Source of the DNA: Phycomyces nitens
Lineage: Eukaryota; Mucoromycota; Mucoromycetes; Mucorales; Phycomycetaceae
Direction of reading: 5' to 3'
Assembly (NCBI GenBank): GCA_022702545.1
Contig: JAHRBC010000003.1
Location: forward strand, 6,820,001-6,884,000
DNA: 64,000 bases
Shown here: one piece after another, positions 51,296-63,779 of the stretch
How positions within the stretch are numbered: position 1 is the stretch's first letter
Layout of the letters: every line of letters starts with the position of its first letter
The notes under the pieces: model-generated
Database searches by the model: none
What the model saw: only the letters and a program-made list of their open reading frames with translations
What the model was told of the DNA's origin: nothing
Translations under genes and position numbers: made by a program

Positions 51296-54200
51296 TTATT
51301 CAATTTGGTTAGACCGGATTAATGTCCACAAAGTGCCAAATTTGTGCACGTTAAGCAGTCTGTGAGCAGGATCAGTGATCGAGGGCGTATCAAAGTCCAA
51401 ATGCTCAACGATACGAATTCCAGCATTGAATAGAAATTCACCACCAACAGGACGAAGAACAATATTGTTGTCTTGGTCAGTCAGGTATCCAGGAAACAAA
51501 GCACTTCTGAAACTGTTGAAATAACGTTCTGACTTGAAAAAGTCATAGTTAATTATTTCATACTTCTGAAGATACTTTGCTGGGATTCTTCCTCTGTCAC
51601 GCTCTACACGGCATACTCTTGCAATAAATCGGCGTGGATCTGACGATGATACAAAAAAGCCGGCAGTGTTTTCTTTGATTACAGATAATAGAGGATCAAA
51701 GTAATCATTATTATCTGCATTTTCACGATGGAGAATGACGGAATCCTTGAAAGTGGGAAAGTCGACATCCAACAATGATCTGATATCATATCCAACCTCT
51801 GACCTGACCCATTTGAACGCGCCTTGTACATTTGGGTCTTTGATCTTTACCAAGAAAGAGCCACCGCTGATCAAATGACGGATCACAAATTGTTTGGCAA
51901 AGGCAAAGGCAACATCTTTGGCAGCATTGTGTCTATTCGTGAGGAGAATCTTTTCACGGATGAACTTATTAAACTGTTCGCCATGTTCAGTTTCAAAGTG
52001 AAGAGCTAATCCAAACCGATGAATGTTGTCGACAAAATGATGCATGAAGTGTGTCTTTTGTTGTGTCGAAACAAGAGGAGGAGGAATGTTGAGCCGGATG
52101 CAGAAGTTGTCAAGCTTTAAACAAGCGTCGCTGGTATCATTGGCAAACTTCTTCACGCATGACAAGTAATACTCCAAATTGCCTCTCATACTACGCATAT
52201 GAAGCAGAGAAGACAAACGACCGACAGCCTCGAAACACTTTGTGGCATAGCCTAGGACAGACTCGTCTTCAAAAACCAGTGAATTTCTCAAGACAACAGG
52301 AAGAATCTGAGCGAGCTGCTTGAAGTTTCTACCGACAGAGGATCCACTATGCTTCATGAGAGACCTAAAGGCCCTGGAGTATGGTTTGCACTTGCTGTAT
52401 CTGTCGAGACCTTGCTGCAGACGAGTTTTGTTTTCCAGGGTTTTGAGTGCTGTTTTCCATAAGAATACAACCAAGAATTTGACAACCTCCAAGGGTACGG
52501 TGTGCAATAGTTCGATTGGTGTATCTTGTGTAGGATCAAAAGGCTTTAGGCGCAGTGACTCTTTACCACCGTTGTCACAAAAACTGAAATCTTTGACCAT
52601 TTGCTGTTTGAATGTTGAATCAGTCGAATTAGCCAAACGACACAAATCTCCATTTGTTCTTCTATGGTAATTGCGATGATTAATCTGCAACAGTAAAACC
52701 TTTGGGCGAGTAAGGTGGGCTGCGCGAGATTCTTCCGAAGCATTCGAACGTAGAGGACGGTTTGGGTTGGAAATCTTGGGATACAAGCACATTCGACAAC
52801 AGCGACGAGCACCACTGCCTCCGTGCATACTTAATTGTGATTGACGGTGATTGTCACCTTGCATAAGTAAAAGCGGTGCAGTAACCAAGACGTAATCCTT
52901 GTGGGCAACAGAGTACATCTCAATGCCATGTTCCAGTTCGACAAGATCGTCAACCAAGGCAGGTAGCATATCAACAGCAGTTGGGTTCTTGTTTGCAGTG
53001 CATATGAAGTATACATTGTTTTTCGAACCTCTACTATCGAAGGACATTGCGGCAGGAGTCATCACATAACTGTCAAACATGTTGTACTGTTTGGACAAGT
53101 TACCAGATGTGTCATCGATGAAAATTGTCAAAGGAGCAACAACAACTTTCATCAATGACCCATCAGTCCGTTTACGTTTCATGCTTTCAGTATACTGGTC
53201 TTCACTTTTCCATAAACCACTGATGTGTTGTGAGATATCTTCAGGGCCACACCACGAATAGATCGACTCATCTACACCGTACTTGTTGTAGAAAATAAGT
53301 CCATTTCCAGCCTTGTTATAGGTGTATTGCTCTCTGGAAATGACACGAGCAATACTAGTCAGAGGTACATCGTCAGCATCTTGAGAAATTGCGAAATTGG
53401 CGTCATGATCTGAGGCAGATCTTTCATCGACAATCAGAGGACAGACAACGATGGGAAGGATTTCTTTTCTGAAAGAATTTGCTGACCAAGAATTTACCAG
53501 ATTGTAAATTTGGAGGTTTCACCGATTTCAACCAAATCACCAGCAGCAGTTGCCATGGGGGGGCCTGGAACGTCGGATGGTTTCTCCATTTTTCACCTTG
53601 TTGGAAGCAAGTAAGTCCAACAGAGGTAAAATCAGGAAGAGAACTCGACTCAGGATTTTTAGCAGGGTCTGCCATGAGAAATTTGAGATACTCAGAGGGC
53701 TTGTTCATAAAATACGAGTGAGTCTCGCCTTGACTGTTCGTTGCTTGGTGTTCAGTTGTTGACATTACGGGAATTCTGGATTTAGTACTAACACTATAGT
53801 TAAGTACACGGTTCACAGTGGGAATTTCCAATTCCGGATGTAGCATCTTCAACTTCATGGCAATATTGACAATGAGCATGATCAGCTTCATCCTCTCTTC
53901 AGAAATTTTGGCGGAGCACCCATCTAAAAAAGCAATTAGAACAAACTCTAGCGGATTGTTGAATGGATCGGATGTACTGTGAAGTGCAGCGTCCTCGTCA
54001 GGGCCATTATGTAGAGCATAATGGATGTTATCAGTGATGGATTGATCAACGTTAAGGTTGTCAACTGTAGCCGTTGTACCGTTGTTGCTATGGAAGAGAT
54101 TCAGTTTCAGAGTGATACTCTTCATCTTTGGAAAAATAGCTCGAAACAGCATCATCATTGTCCACACTATGGGTATTTAGCTTCAAGTTAGTTTTAATAA

Positions 54201-54606
54201 AGTATAAAGAGATTCCAGATTAGATGTTAACTTTTTGTTCATTTCATCTTTGCAAGAATAATCGTTTTCAGGATATTCTTCAATAAACTCCAAACGATTG
54301 TGGCAATGAACAAGGAACTGGAGATTCAATGGTCAGATTTAACAATCCCGAGATTGTGCTGCTTTCAAGGATTGTAGTGCAGTCTTTAAGCATTTGATTA
54401 AGGTCATGACCAGGATTCCGTTTCAAATGCTCCTTTAGACCCTGTTTTTTTGCTGAAAGGTTTTTTTTTGATAGTTTTGATGTTCACAGGTAAATAAATG
54501 ATTGTGGTGACGGGCAAGAGTGAAAGACTGTAGCTTGATTGATTTTTATGGATCCTTGGCCCACTCTTAATTCTTGTTTGTTTGTTTTAGGTGGTTTGTC
54601 TGCCAT
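51296..54606 (-). mobile_element. Decayed large DNA transposon transposase (CACTA/Plavaka-like, DDTSGN type)
   Basis: An open frame of more than 700 codons, from about 53475 to the TAA at 51296, encodes the core of a large transposase found in fungal class II elements. It has LTIFIDDTSGNLSKQYNMFD, the conserved Asp-Asp block, then YFICTANKNP, MLPALVDDLVELEHG, a LLMQGDNHRQSQLSMHGG block, and a Cys-rich RRCCRMCLYPK knuckle. Upstream, 53580-54170 holds open sequence in another frame (PEYLKFL-type and DFTSVGLTCFQQGEKW), and 54310-54606 has a start MADKPPKTNKQE and a basic region KEHLKRNPGHDLNQM with stops between them. The N-terminal part is therefore interrupted by stops and frame changes, or by introns I cannot resolve. 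I place it near CACTA/Plavaka or related elements by the DDTSGN and GDN motifs; the exact superfamily is uncertain. Probably inactive. Confidence 0.7.
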
Positions 54607-54948
54607 TTTAATAAAAGAAGTAAATTAACTGGTGATTCTTGTTTTCAAGCACCCTGCAAGTATTTTTTGTCGCGCGCGCACACACACGCACACGCACACA
54701 CGCGTTTTTTTTTTTTGAAAAAAATAAAATAAAATTCTAATTCTAATTCTGATTCTTGAATAATCTTTTTAATTTTTTAATTTTAATTTTTTCTTTCAAC
54801 GGCCTAAAAATACTCCTTGATGTAATTGTTACACCAAAATTGTCGTGGTGAGCCATTCCAAAATAGAAATAATGTTTGAACAAACCTTAATATCAGAATA
54901 TTTCATATTCCGACATAAATTCTTGGGTGTGATAAATAATAGTAAAAA

Positions 54949-55045
54949 AAAAACCCTCTCCGCCATTCCACGTGGCAGAAAACTTGTTATAAGTATATAT
55001 GATCCATACAGCCTCGGCAGAGAATTCTTGTTGTGTATCCCAAGC
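54949..55045 (-). repeat. Inverted repeat arm, right copy
   Basis: Reverse-complement partner of 47579-47677. Read on the minus strand it starts GCTTGGGATACACAACAAG and contains CTCTGCCGAGGCTGTATGG and GCCACGTGGAATGGCGGAG. It lies 343 bases upstream of the transposase-like start at 54606. Confidence 0.75.
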
Positions 55046-55639
55046 ATAATATATAAAAATATATAAATATATAAATATAAATATATATTTATTTATATAT
55101 ATAATAGATAATTAAAGGGTTAAAAGTATCTTGTATGCAAAAACCATTCAGTAACCCGAGGGGATGCTGTACAATTGTCTCTTTTTGAAAATATGGGCTG
55201 GGAAATCCAGTATCGCGATTGCCAGTTTGATTAATATATATATGATAACTAAATAACTAAATAGAAAGTTGCGGCACTGACCCGCAAAGCACAAAATAAT
55301 ATATATGTACATGTATATATATATATTTTCTTTTTGAAATTTGTACCTAAAAAGAGAAATAAGCCTGATAGTTTTTCTTTTTGCTTATCCTTCTTATTAT
55401 ATATTATGCGTGTGTATATTCTCAAATGATTTGATTTGGAAGGCAGTACGAGAATAGTGTCTAAATGTCGCACTTTATCACCATCATCGCCATCATAATA
55501 ATCATAATCATCATAATCATCATTCCATAAATACACTATTGTAGCCCTTTATTTTTACTTTACTTTACAAGGACCACTCACAAAGAACGTCTTGCAAGCC
55601 AAGCCAAGCAGCCTGCCATGTACGTGCATTACTCCCAAG

Positions 55640-55690
55640 AGTATATTATATTGTATTGTATTGTATTGTATTGTATTATATTATACTATT
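55640..55690. repeat. TATTG pentanucleotide tandem repeat
   Basis: Five or so consecutive GTATT units, flanked by degenerate ATTAT copies, visible directly. Confidence 0.7.
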
Positions 55691-56369
55691 AAAATTCTTA
55701 TTGTAATATACTCAGACAATAAGGTGTAACCATACGCTATTAACAAGAACAGGAACAGGAACAGGAACAAGAATATTGATTGCCTTGGAATTGTATTGTA
55801 TTCGATATAGAGAGAAATTGATATAGTCGAGCCAAAATATTATACAACTGAAGCGGATGATTATTTATATATATTTATATATATATTTTATACAGAGGGT
55901 TTGGGGGTGGTTGCACACAATACCCACCGATGTGAACAACAGATGGTGCTTCTAAAAATGCCCTCTATTTTATTGGTTCACAGCACCAAGCAAGGTTGAG
56001 GATTTTTTTTTAGTGGCATCTTCAGAGCACCGAGCCCTATATATACAATCCTATATAACTCAGTCGTTGCTATGACCGAGTTGGGTTGCGTAGCACTTGG
56101 CCTCAAGACAGATAAATTCAAAAAGGGCCCCCCTTTTCTTCTCCTCTCTTCTTCAACGCTCTTTCCTTTTTTTTCCCCTTGACTATTGCCCAATAATAAC
56201 CATCTTGTCTGGTATTTATTATCTCTCTCTATATATATATACTCCTTTTGTCCCATTGAAAAAAAAAGTCACCCCTTATTTCTCTGGCCATTTTGTTGTT
56301 CTCAATCCCTTTTTACCTCCTCATTTTTCTTACCTGACGTCGCAAAGGCTTACAAGACCTACACCACAA

Positions 56370-57568
56370 ATGAGCCAATATTTCATGCCTTCTTCTAGTT
56401 ACATGGGTGAATATCCTACTTCCCAGTACACAAAGCTAGAACTCGCAGATCAGCCGATGATCTATCCTTCTGCTGGTAGAGTCCTCTCGACTAAAACACA
56501 AATGATTCTTACATCTTCTTTATAGAATCTCCCTTTTATGTCTCGCAAATGGCTCCCAGTCATCCTTCGCCTCTCAGCAACAACGCCAACAGCAACAACA
56601 ACAGCAACAACAATGGTTCTACGGGCTACTTTTATGACCCATCATCTACAATTCAGCACCAATTTCCTTCCCTTTCAGGTCCCTCGGAAGAAACATTCAT
56701 CTCACCCTCTTCAACACCTCCACCTCATCATGCCTTAAAGTCTACCGCATGCTGTTCTCCTTCGACCATAATGACAACAGAGCCACCAATGCTGGTCGCA
56801 TCATCGTCCTCGACCACAACAACATCTACAATGTCTTCATCTTCTGTAGATTATCTCAATGAGACAATTGCAAAGGCATCATCCCTGCCAGAGTCATTTT
56901 ATCCCGAATTCCTCCAGTACTCCAAAGAAACATACGAGCAATCAACCGGAGGCGGCCAATCGATGCAACGTAAAAAGCAGCGCAAAGCCCAGTCGACAGG
57001 AGATTCTAAAGAAGAATGCATGGAGGATTCTGACAATGAAGAAGACGAAGAAGACGGTCCTGATGGTGGATCCCAGTAAGTTTGATTCGAATAACCTCGA
57101 AAAATTACTAATCGAAATTACAGAAAAGGGCCATCTCCTATTGAAATAAGACGTCAAATACACATCCAGTCTGAGCAGAAGCGTCGAGCCCAGATTAAAG
57201 ACGGCTTTGAAGACCTTCGCAACGAGCTGCCAGCTTGTCTGAACAAGAAGATGAGCAAGGTCGCTCTCTTACATCGCAGTAAGTCCAATATATATATATT
57301 TATATTTATATTTATCATTTCTAATCTTTTCATTTTTGAATCTATATAAGCTGTCCAACATATCCAACATCTTAAAGATAATCAAATGTCCATCTTGTCT
57401 GATTTGGAGCGTCTTGTACACGAGAACGAACAGCTGCGCAAGTAAGTTGTATATGCTCTTTAATTATGTTTCTTTTATTGACATACTCTTTTTCTTTTAT
57501 ATAGATTCCAAGACAATGTATTCCAGAAGCAAGCAATGGATAACATGTATTCCATGGGCCAGATGTGA
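56370..57568 (+). CDS. bHLH-leucine-zipper transcription factor, Mlx/Mondo-like
   Basis: ATG at 56370 (MSQYFMPSSSYMGEYPTS); stop TGA at 57566-57568. The first half is low-complexity, with Asn-, Ser-, Thr- and Pro-rich runs. An acidic block (DSDNEEDEEDGPDGG) precedes the DNA-binding part. The basic region is RRQIHIQSEQKRRAQIKDGF, with the His, Glu and Arg-Arg of E-box readers, followed by EDLRNELPACL, the second helix TVQHIQHLKDNQMSIL and a short zipper LERLVHENEQLRKF. The HxxxEQKRRxxIKxGF pattern is that of Mlx/Mondo and related fungal factors, which in animals respond to sugar phosphates; no such response can be inferred here. Five exons; introns near 56479-56525, 57080-57123, 57281-57351, 57442-57507 interrupt it. 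The gene converges on IML1, with 565 bases between the stops. Confidence 0.88.
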
Positions 57569-58133
57569 GCTATGATGAGCTTTTTATAAATACATCTCAT
57601 AATCTCCAAAGCCCAAACTCTACATTTTACATCTCACACCAAGAGAGAGAGACTCAAAAACCAACCCTTTCTTTATTCCCTTGATCTCTTACACCTACAA
57701 TCTCCTACAACTCACACTCACATCTTAAGCATCATTGCTTTATATTTTACCCTTTTTTTTCTACTTTGTTTTTTTTGGCATTCTTTTTCTCGCATTCTCT
57801 TTTTTACATAACCTCTCTCTCGCCCTTTTCTGTCATTTTGGTAAGTCGAGGGATAGGTTTCTTTAGACCCCTTCCCCCTTTATTTTGTCCTCTTTCTTTC
57901 TTGCATCGCTTTCTGCTCCCCTTCTCCTTCAAGGGAGAAAGGGAGGCAGACCAAAGGAAAGGCAGTTCTCTCTTTTTTTTTCTTTTTTTCTAAAGTGTTC
58001 ATATACATGAAAATAATAATAAAAAAAAACCGGACTATTCAAATCCCAGCACTAATATAATATATAGTATATAATATAATATAATACCTATCACCAGCAC
58101 AATCGCTATCATTACTGTTACAAGACAACAGAC
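57569..58133. other. Convergent intergenic region with long pyrimidine-rich stretch
   Basis: C/T-rich DNA from about 57650 to 57990 follows the bHLH-zipper stop, then AATAAT and TATAATA repeats before the IML1 stop. It should contain both 3' untranslated regions and polyadenylation sites. No gene is visible. Confidence 0.5.
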
Positions 58134-61100
58134 TTAAATTGAAGTTGGCGGGGTAGAAAAATGGGCTACAGCAACAGCCCCAAGGGACGATGGTCCTCCA
58201 TGCGATTCATCGGTTATTACTGTTGAGTTTGGCCCTGGCGGCATTCCTGTTGATAAGGGCACTGTTGTTGGCGCTGATGACGGGCCAATTATAACAGTAG
58301 AAGAGCTGGTACTACCAGTAGCATCAGCTGTGGTAGACGTGGCTGTGGTGGTGGTGGTAGTGGTAGCAGCCTTGAGTGTGGTACTTGTCGTACTAGATTG
58401 ACTCGCCGTGACAGATGGCACAGACAAAGTTCCACTGGCTACAGCCGTTGTAGGACTGGTAGGATCGAGAACAGCATCATGTTCTGTGTCCTGGGCGACA
58501 AGATCGTCAATGGCTCGCACATTTTCGAGCACCCAGGACCCTAGGCCATCTTCATGCTCAATTGGCTGAACAATCTGGGTACGTGTCGTCTCAAAGAATT
58601 CTGTAAGCCATGCACGGTCATTACAGCGTGCTTGGAAAGTGGTTCTCAAAACATCTGGGTGCATAAGAGTACTCGTTTCTGCGCGGCGACGGGCTACCAA
58701 AGCCGGAGTATGGTTTGTATAGAGTCTGTTATTAACCCAGAAGAAACCTTGGTTGCCAGGTCGGATTTGCACAAAGGCAACGCCAGAACGATGTATGTAC
58801 TGATCATACTTGTATGGTTCCTTGACATAAGAGTATTTTACGTCAATTCCCTCGGCCTTGGCTCTTTCAAACCTCGAGTCGGCCTCGACGTCCAGCACGA
58901 ATCCCATGTGGCGCACTAGAGCAATTGCATAGAATTGATCAGGAACTTCGTATTTTGGGTTGATTTCTGAGACAGGTGGTGGTGCAACCGCAAATGAGAT
59001 TGGTACCGGGCACTGGAATGGGTTGTTATTCTCAGACTCGGTATATGCTTGCTCAACGGAACCCTCTACGATTTTGAGGCCAAGTCGGTCAGCCTGTCTA
59101 CTCCAGTTCTGCAGCAGTTCTTGGATTAATTGCGCCGTACATCCGAGCCAATTGATTTGGAGATGATAGCAGTTCTTGGGATTGTGAAGTGTATCATAGT
59201 GCAGAATTGCAGTCTCACGGCGTTCACTCTTTTTGTAAGGGTCAACATCGATAATCATCGAGCGCGACATCTCAAAAGTCGATCGCTCTTCTGTAACATT
59301 AACAGACGGTCGCGCTCCTGTCTTCTCATTTGAATTCGAACTCTCCTTGCTGTCTTTTCCACCTGAATGCTGTGTAGCCAATGATGTGGCAGTAGACCGT
59401 CGACTGCTTTGAGTCGAGTTGTTTAGGAACCAAGCTTTTTGAAGGCCGGGTGTAAATTCATCGTGTAGTCGATAAAAGTAATGGCCGTCCAGGAAACCAT
59501 GGCGACCGGTAGAAGACACAAAAAGTGGGGGTTTGCGAGCCATTAGGCTATTTCCAAACGCAACAGCTTCCTCTCGTGTACTAATGTCATCAAACTGACT
59601 GACTAGCCAGTCAACGCACTCGCAGCCTACAAACGCATTACGGAACATTCTAAAATGCCATCTTCTGTCCTTAATACTAAGACCCTCTTTAAAATCACGC
59701 ATGGCTATCACGATATCTTTGGATTTTGAGTCCTTGGAGAGTCCAAGAGGCTGTCCAAGATTTCCAATTGAAGACAATAGGCTGTTGTGCTGACTGACCA
59801 GATTTTCACCCATGGGATTATCATCCGAATTGGCAGCCTCGGATGTCAAGTAGGCTGAAGAATCCATGGTTGTGAATTTGGGTCCAAAATCAGATATGCA
59901 CAGTTCTTTCTTGCGCTTTTGTTGCATCTTTTCTTTTTCTTTGGGTGTCCACCAGCGCACCTTTCGGATATTCTGTAACCAGGTATCAAATAGCGCCAGT
60001 CGTTTTTCTTCGTCATCAAGATAATCGTGGGACATGCCTGGGACCATTACATTGGCCGGTAGTTGCTCTCTAGGAATAATAATAAAACGTGCTCGCCAGA
60101 ACCGCAAGTTGTCTGTAAGACCCTGGAGGTAACCTGCTACCAAGTGATCAAGATAGTTCCAGCCGTAAGAGGCACTCGGATAGTTAAATGTAACACTCTT
60201 TGGACGATAGCTTGGAAGATGCTTGGGCCAGATCACACAAGTGTACACTACTTTTTCGACACCAAAACTAATCTTTCGAGCGTATCGACACACTTCTACG
60301 TTTTGGTGAGACAAATCAAATGAAATTTGATGTATCTGATGGCCCATGGACAGCCAGTACACCTTTTGGTTCCACTTTGACCGCTCAGGATCGTCTTGAA
60401 GACTTCCCATTGAAGTCTTGGTGTTATTGTGGCCATTGGAGCCTGTTGTCATGCCGGTCTCCTTGTCCTTTGCTTGATTTTCCGCTCCAGACTTTTTGGA
60501 ATGGGTTTCGCTGCTAGTACTATCGACAATAATCTGGAATCCTTGGGCCAGTCTTTGACTGAGCATTTCAGTGAGAATATTCTCGGTCTTTTTGCGTTCC
60601 GAGAGGGTCTCGTCACCAGCCTGGTAAAGGTTTGCACCCTCACTTGCAGACACAGTGTACATGAAAGTATTATAGAGCTTTCCACGCTCCTCGGCCGAAG
60701 GAAAGTAATCTGTGGTCAATGGTAAGCAAGCTGGATTAGAGAGCGACTTCCAATAGACCACTGGGCCATCGTGTTTCTCGGCCTTTGGTAAGGCGTGCTG
60801 CCAGCGTCTTAGATACGACGTAAAGGCCATGGCATGGTCAGCAGGGTTACAGGGATTAATTAGAATGATCCTCGAATTTGTTGGACGATTTGTATTGTGG
60901 GGTGACGATCTACTTGGCCCAATTCCTCCAATACTTGTTCGAATATCACTATTTGCCGATTGTTTGTGAATAGAGGGCATGCTCCCGGAAATTATGAGCT
61001 GACGAGGAGAATGTCCTCCACTAGTTGTCTTGCGTCCATCCATGCGCCCAAACCCTTTGTTGTTGATTGGCACCGGTTCAACCGTACTTAGGCTTACTAG

Positions 61101-63311
61101 TACAGAATCATCGTCCTCTGGTACCAGTAAGCGATCATTCTTTTGGACAAAGTCAATGGGATTCGCAAATTTTGTATCGTTACTATTGATCGTTCCCCGT
61201 CGCGTAGATTGAGAACGTGTGTAAACATCTTCTCTGGCCAGGGTGGGAGAGCCCTTGAAAGATTCGGATCCCTTGGTGACCTGATCATCCCTCCGTACAG
61301 GGCTATTAAAGGTGATCTTTCCATTAGCTTGTTGGGATTGGGACATTATGGATGTCAATCGTCGTTGGTCTCCATTATTCCATGCCTAAAAAAAACAATA
61401 TATATATATGTGTGTGTGGTTCATATGGATATGTAGACAATTGCCAACAACAACAAAAACAAACATACTGTACTTGATTTTATGGGAAAGGCTCTAGAAT
61501 TATTGATCTGCCATTGATCGGATTCCTGTCGGTCTGGGCCATCAAATGAATTCCTGTGAGTCCCAGAGGGTGTTTGTTTTGGGATAGAATGAAGCTTTAT
61601 AGGGGGTATACCCCGATTAAAACGTGGTTCAAGAGAGTCCTTGAATACCATGCTATCATACGTAGAATAGTCTGTAGAACTAGGCAAAATTGCCTTTGGA
61701 GAAGAAATGTTCTCGGATGCAGCAAGGTAAGAGGAGGACCTTGGGTTGGAAGGAAAATTTGCCGAACGAGACAGGTATCCTTCAACAGGAGCAGCCGAGA
61801 ATGCAGCATGCTCTTCTGATCGCAAGGTAAGCTTATCGTTTAGACTACTACTACTTCGTTGTTGTCTAATGGCTTTGGAATTCCGTGGTTGTGGAAATTG
61901 GTCGGTCAAAGAAGGCACAGATGTGGTTGCAATGTCGTGTTCCATGATACCCATCATTTGAAGTTCATACATCTTGCAACGTGTCTTGAACTTATCTTGC
62001 TTAAGAAATCGACCTGTCTCATGATGGTAGAAGCTACAATCAATCCAATGAGGTATCGAACAATACATCTGGGTCATTTCTCCTGGATCATCACGGTACA
62101 GAGGGTCGAGCTCATTAACAACTTCTTTGGCAGCTGCCTTTTTATCAGGCGAGTTGGCCATTGTATTCTTTGGATATCTAGGAGTCACACAATTCTCGAT
62201 ATCATTCGGAATAGCCGAAGACGCGTAGAATAGCAAAGGTGTGATGTGGAGTGGTAGGGGAGACAGACATACGAGATCCATGGCAATACCATTATCGGTC
62301 ATTCTTTCGTTTGTCAGTCGAAGAAGCTTCTTGTTCACCGTAAATTTTCCTGCACCGGGTGTGATGAGGATTATGGACAGACCAGTACGCATCAGATCAC
62401 GATCCACATAGTGTTTCTCAAAGGGATTAAGGGCCAGGTTAACTGCCTCTAGCAAGTTTCCTTCAAATGCCATTCCCATTCGACCACAGACAATTGTCCT
62501 TCCATCGTCAGTACGAGTAAGAACTTGCTGCTGGAATTTGAGCTGCTCTTTTTTGAGTGGACCTATGATGCACATCCAGTCATCAGTGGTCTCCCAATCG
62601 GCCAGGACCTTGTAAAAGTCTTTGTAGAATCGACCATCTTCGCCCTTATTGACCATATCATCAAGTGGGTCATCTGCATCATAAAACACACGCGTAAAGA
62701 GTACGATGGATACTACGTGGTTTGTACCCATGTCCTTCCACCTCTGAAATAACTGTGGCAAAAAGTTGTTTACTACCTTTTCAAAGTAGAGTTCGCCATC
62801 TTCATCAAACTCCCACATCTCGCGCGACATTTGGATATACACAAAGTACTTTGCTGATCCTGACCGGAATATCATACGTGTACTGTCATTGATATAACCA
62901 GAACTGACCTGTAGAATTCTCTAAAAGTGATTAGTCTACATGATATGTGTATATATCTAAGAAAAATATAGTCTTGCAAAGCGTCTTACAGACCTCTCGA
63001 TCATCATTATACAGCTTTTTTGCAGTTGCCTTTATGGCGCCTGCAAAAACCAATTTCTTTTCGATATAGACACAGGCACCCTTGAGACTCTGCTGTAACC
63101 GCCACATGTCACTTCTTCCTAAATATTGCTCTTTAAACCATAGCTCGACATGAGTGAGAGTCACAGGGCCAGGATCAATCTGAACAGCATTAGATGGAGG
63201 TGGAGATGGAGATCCTGGTTATATTTACTTACCAACTCAACATAGACTTCAGGACGAAATCTAATATTGAACCTTTCGGCAATGTCACGCGAAACAGATA
63301 TCTAGTGAAAA

Positions 63312-63350
<39 letters not shown>

Positions 63351-63779
63351 AAAAAAGGGGGGCGAGAATTAGAAAGCGTCAAAAATTGAGCCAGATCTCT
63401 TATTGACCTTTCAAGCACTTGTCTCTCTCTTTATTTTTGTTCTTACCTGCAAATGTTGTTGGCGTACAAGCAATTCACGATCGACACATGCTGCCTTTAC
63501 TATCAAGGGTTCTCGTTCAAACTGGGATAATGAGAATGGCGGAGGCTGTGAGGACCCAGCCTGTTGAGGACTAGTTGTGCCTGGCAATGGCACGGATGGA
63601 TGGGATCCGCTACGTGGAAAGTGGATTCTGAGGAGCTGGCCATCTCTAATGTTTGGAAAGTGATCTGGATTGATTACAGCATCCTGCGTGAATACAACTC
63701 CTGGGTCATGGAACCACAATATAATCGGCTTTGTCGACAGCCATGGACTTGGTGTAGAAGCGGCTGGCAATGTAGGCAT
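58134..63779 (-). CDS. IML1: Iml1/DEPDC5, GATOR1 (SEACIT) subunit
   Basis: A five-exon gene for about 1,760 residues. Iml1 is the largest subunit of the complex that inhibits TORC1 at the vacuole when amino acids are short, by promoting GTP hydrolysis on Gtr1. ATG is at 63779. The N-terminal part (SRDIAERFNIRFRPEVYVEL, then HVELWFKEQYLGRSDMWRL) is the IML1 N-terminal domain. Next comes the SABA-like block with FVYIQMSREMWEFDEDGELY, VSIVLFTRVFYD and IGRSI-type strands, including GLSIILITPGAGKFTV and MTDNGIAMDLVCLSPLPLH. A Ser-rich linker follows. The DEP domain reads MRDFKEGLSIKDRRWHFRMF, then FVGCECVDWLVSQF and HYFYRLHDEF, near residue 1240-1330. The C-terminal domain ends with a long Thr/Ser/Ala-rich tail. 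All hallmark regions are present, so it is likely functional. Confidence 0.95.
63312..63346. repeat. (TA)n microsatellite in an IML1 intron
   Basis: About 17 TA units between the first and second coding exons of IML1, visible directly. It lies inside the intron and does not touch the splice sites seen at 63305 and 63446. Confidence 0.85.

Larger units (their letters stand above)
54607..56369. other. Intergenic region with inverted repeat, tandem repeats and bHLH-zipper promoter
   Basis: It contains the right inverted-repeat arm (54949-55045), a (CA/CG)n run near 54676-54702, a TATTG pentanucleotide run near 55640-55680 and three or four GGAACA hexamers near 55748-55770. The last 250 bases are C/T-rich, as expected before a fungal start codon. 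No coding frame is supported. Confidence 0.5.

Noticed and set aside
53424..54167. Whether 53424-54167 is an independent gene
   Set aside because: Its position and direction make it part of the transposase; its frame only differs from the downstream core because of a lesion or unresolved intron.
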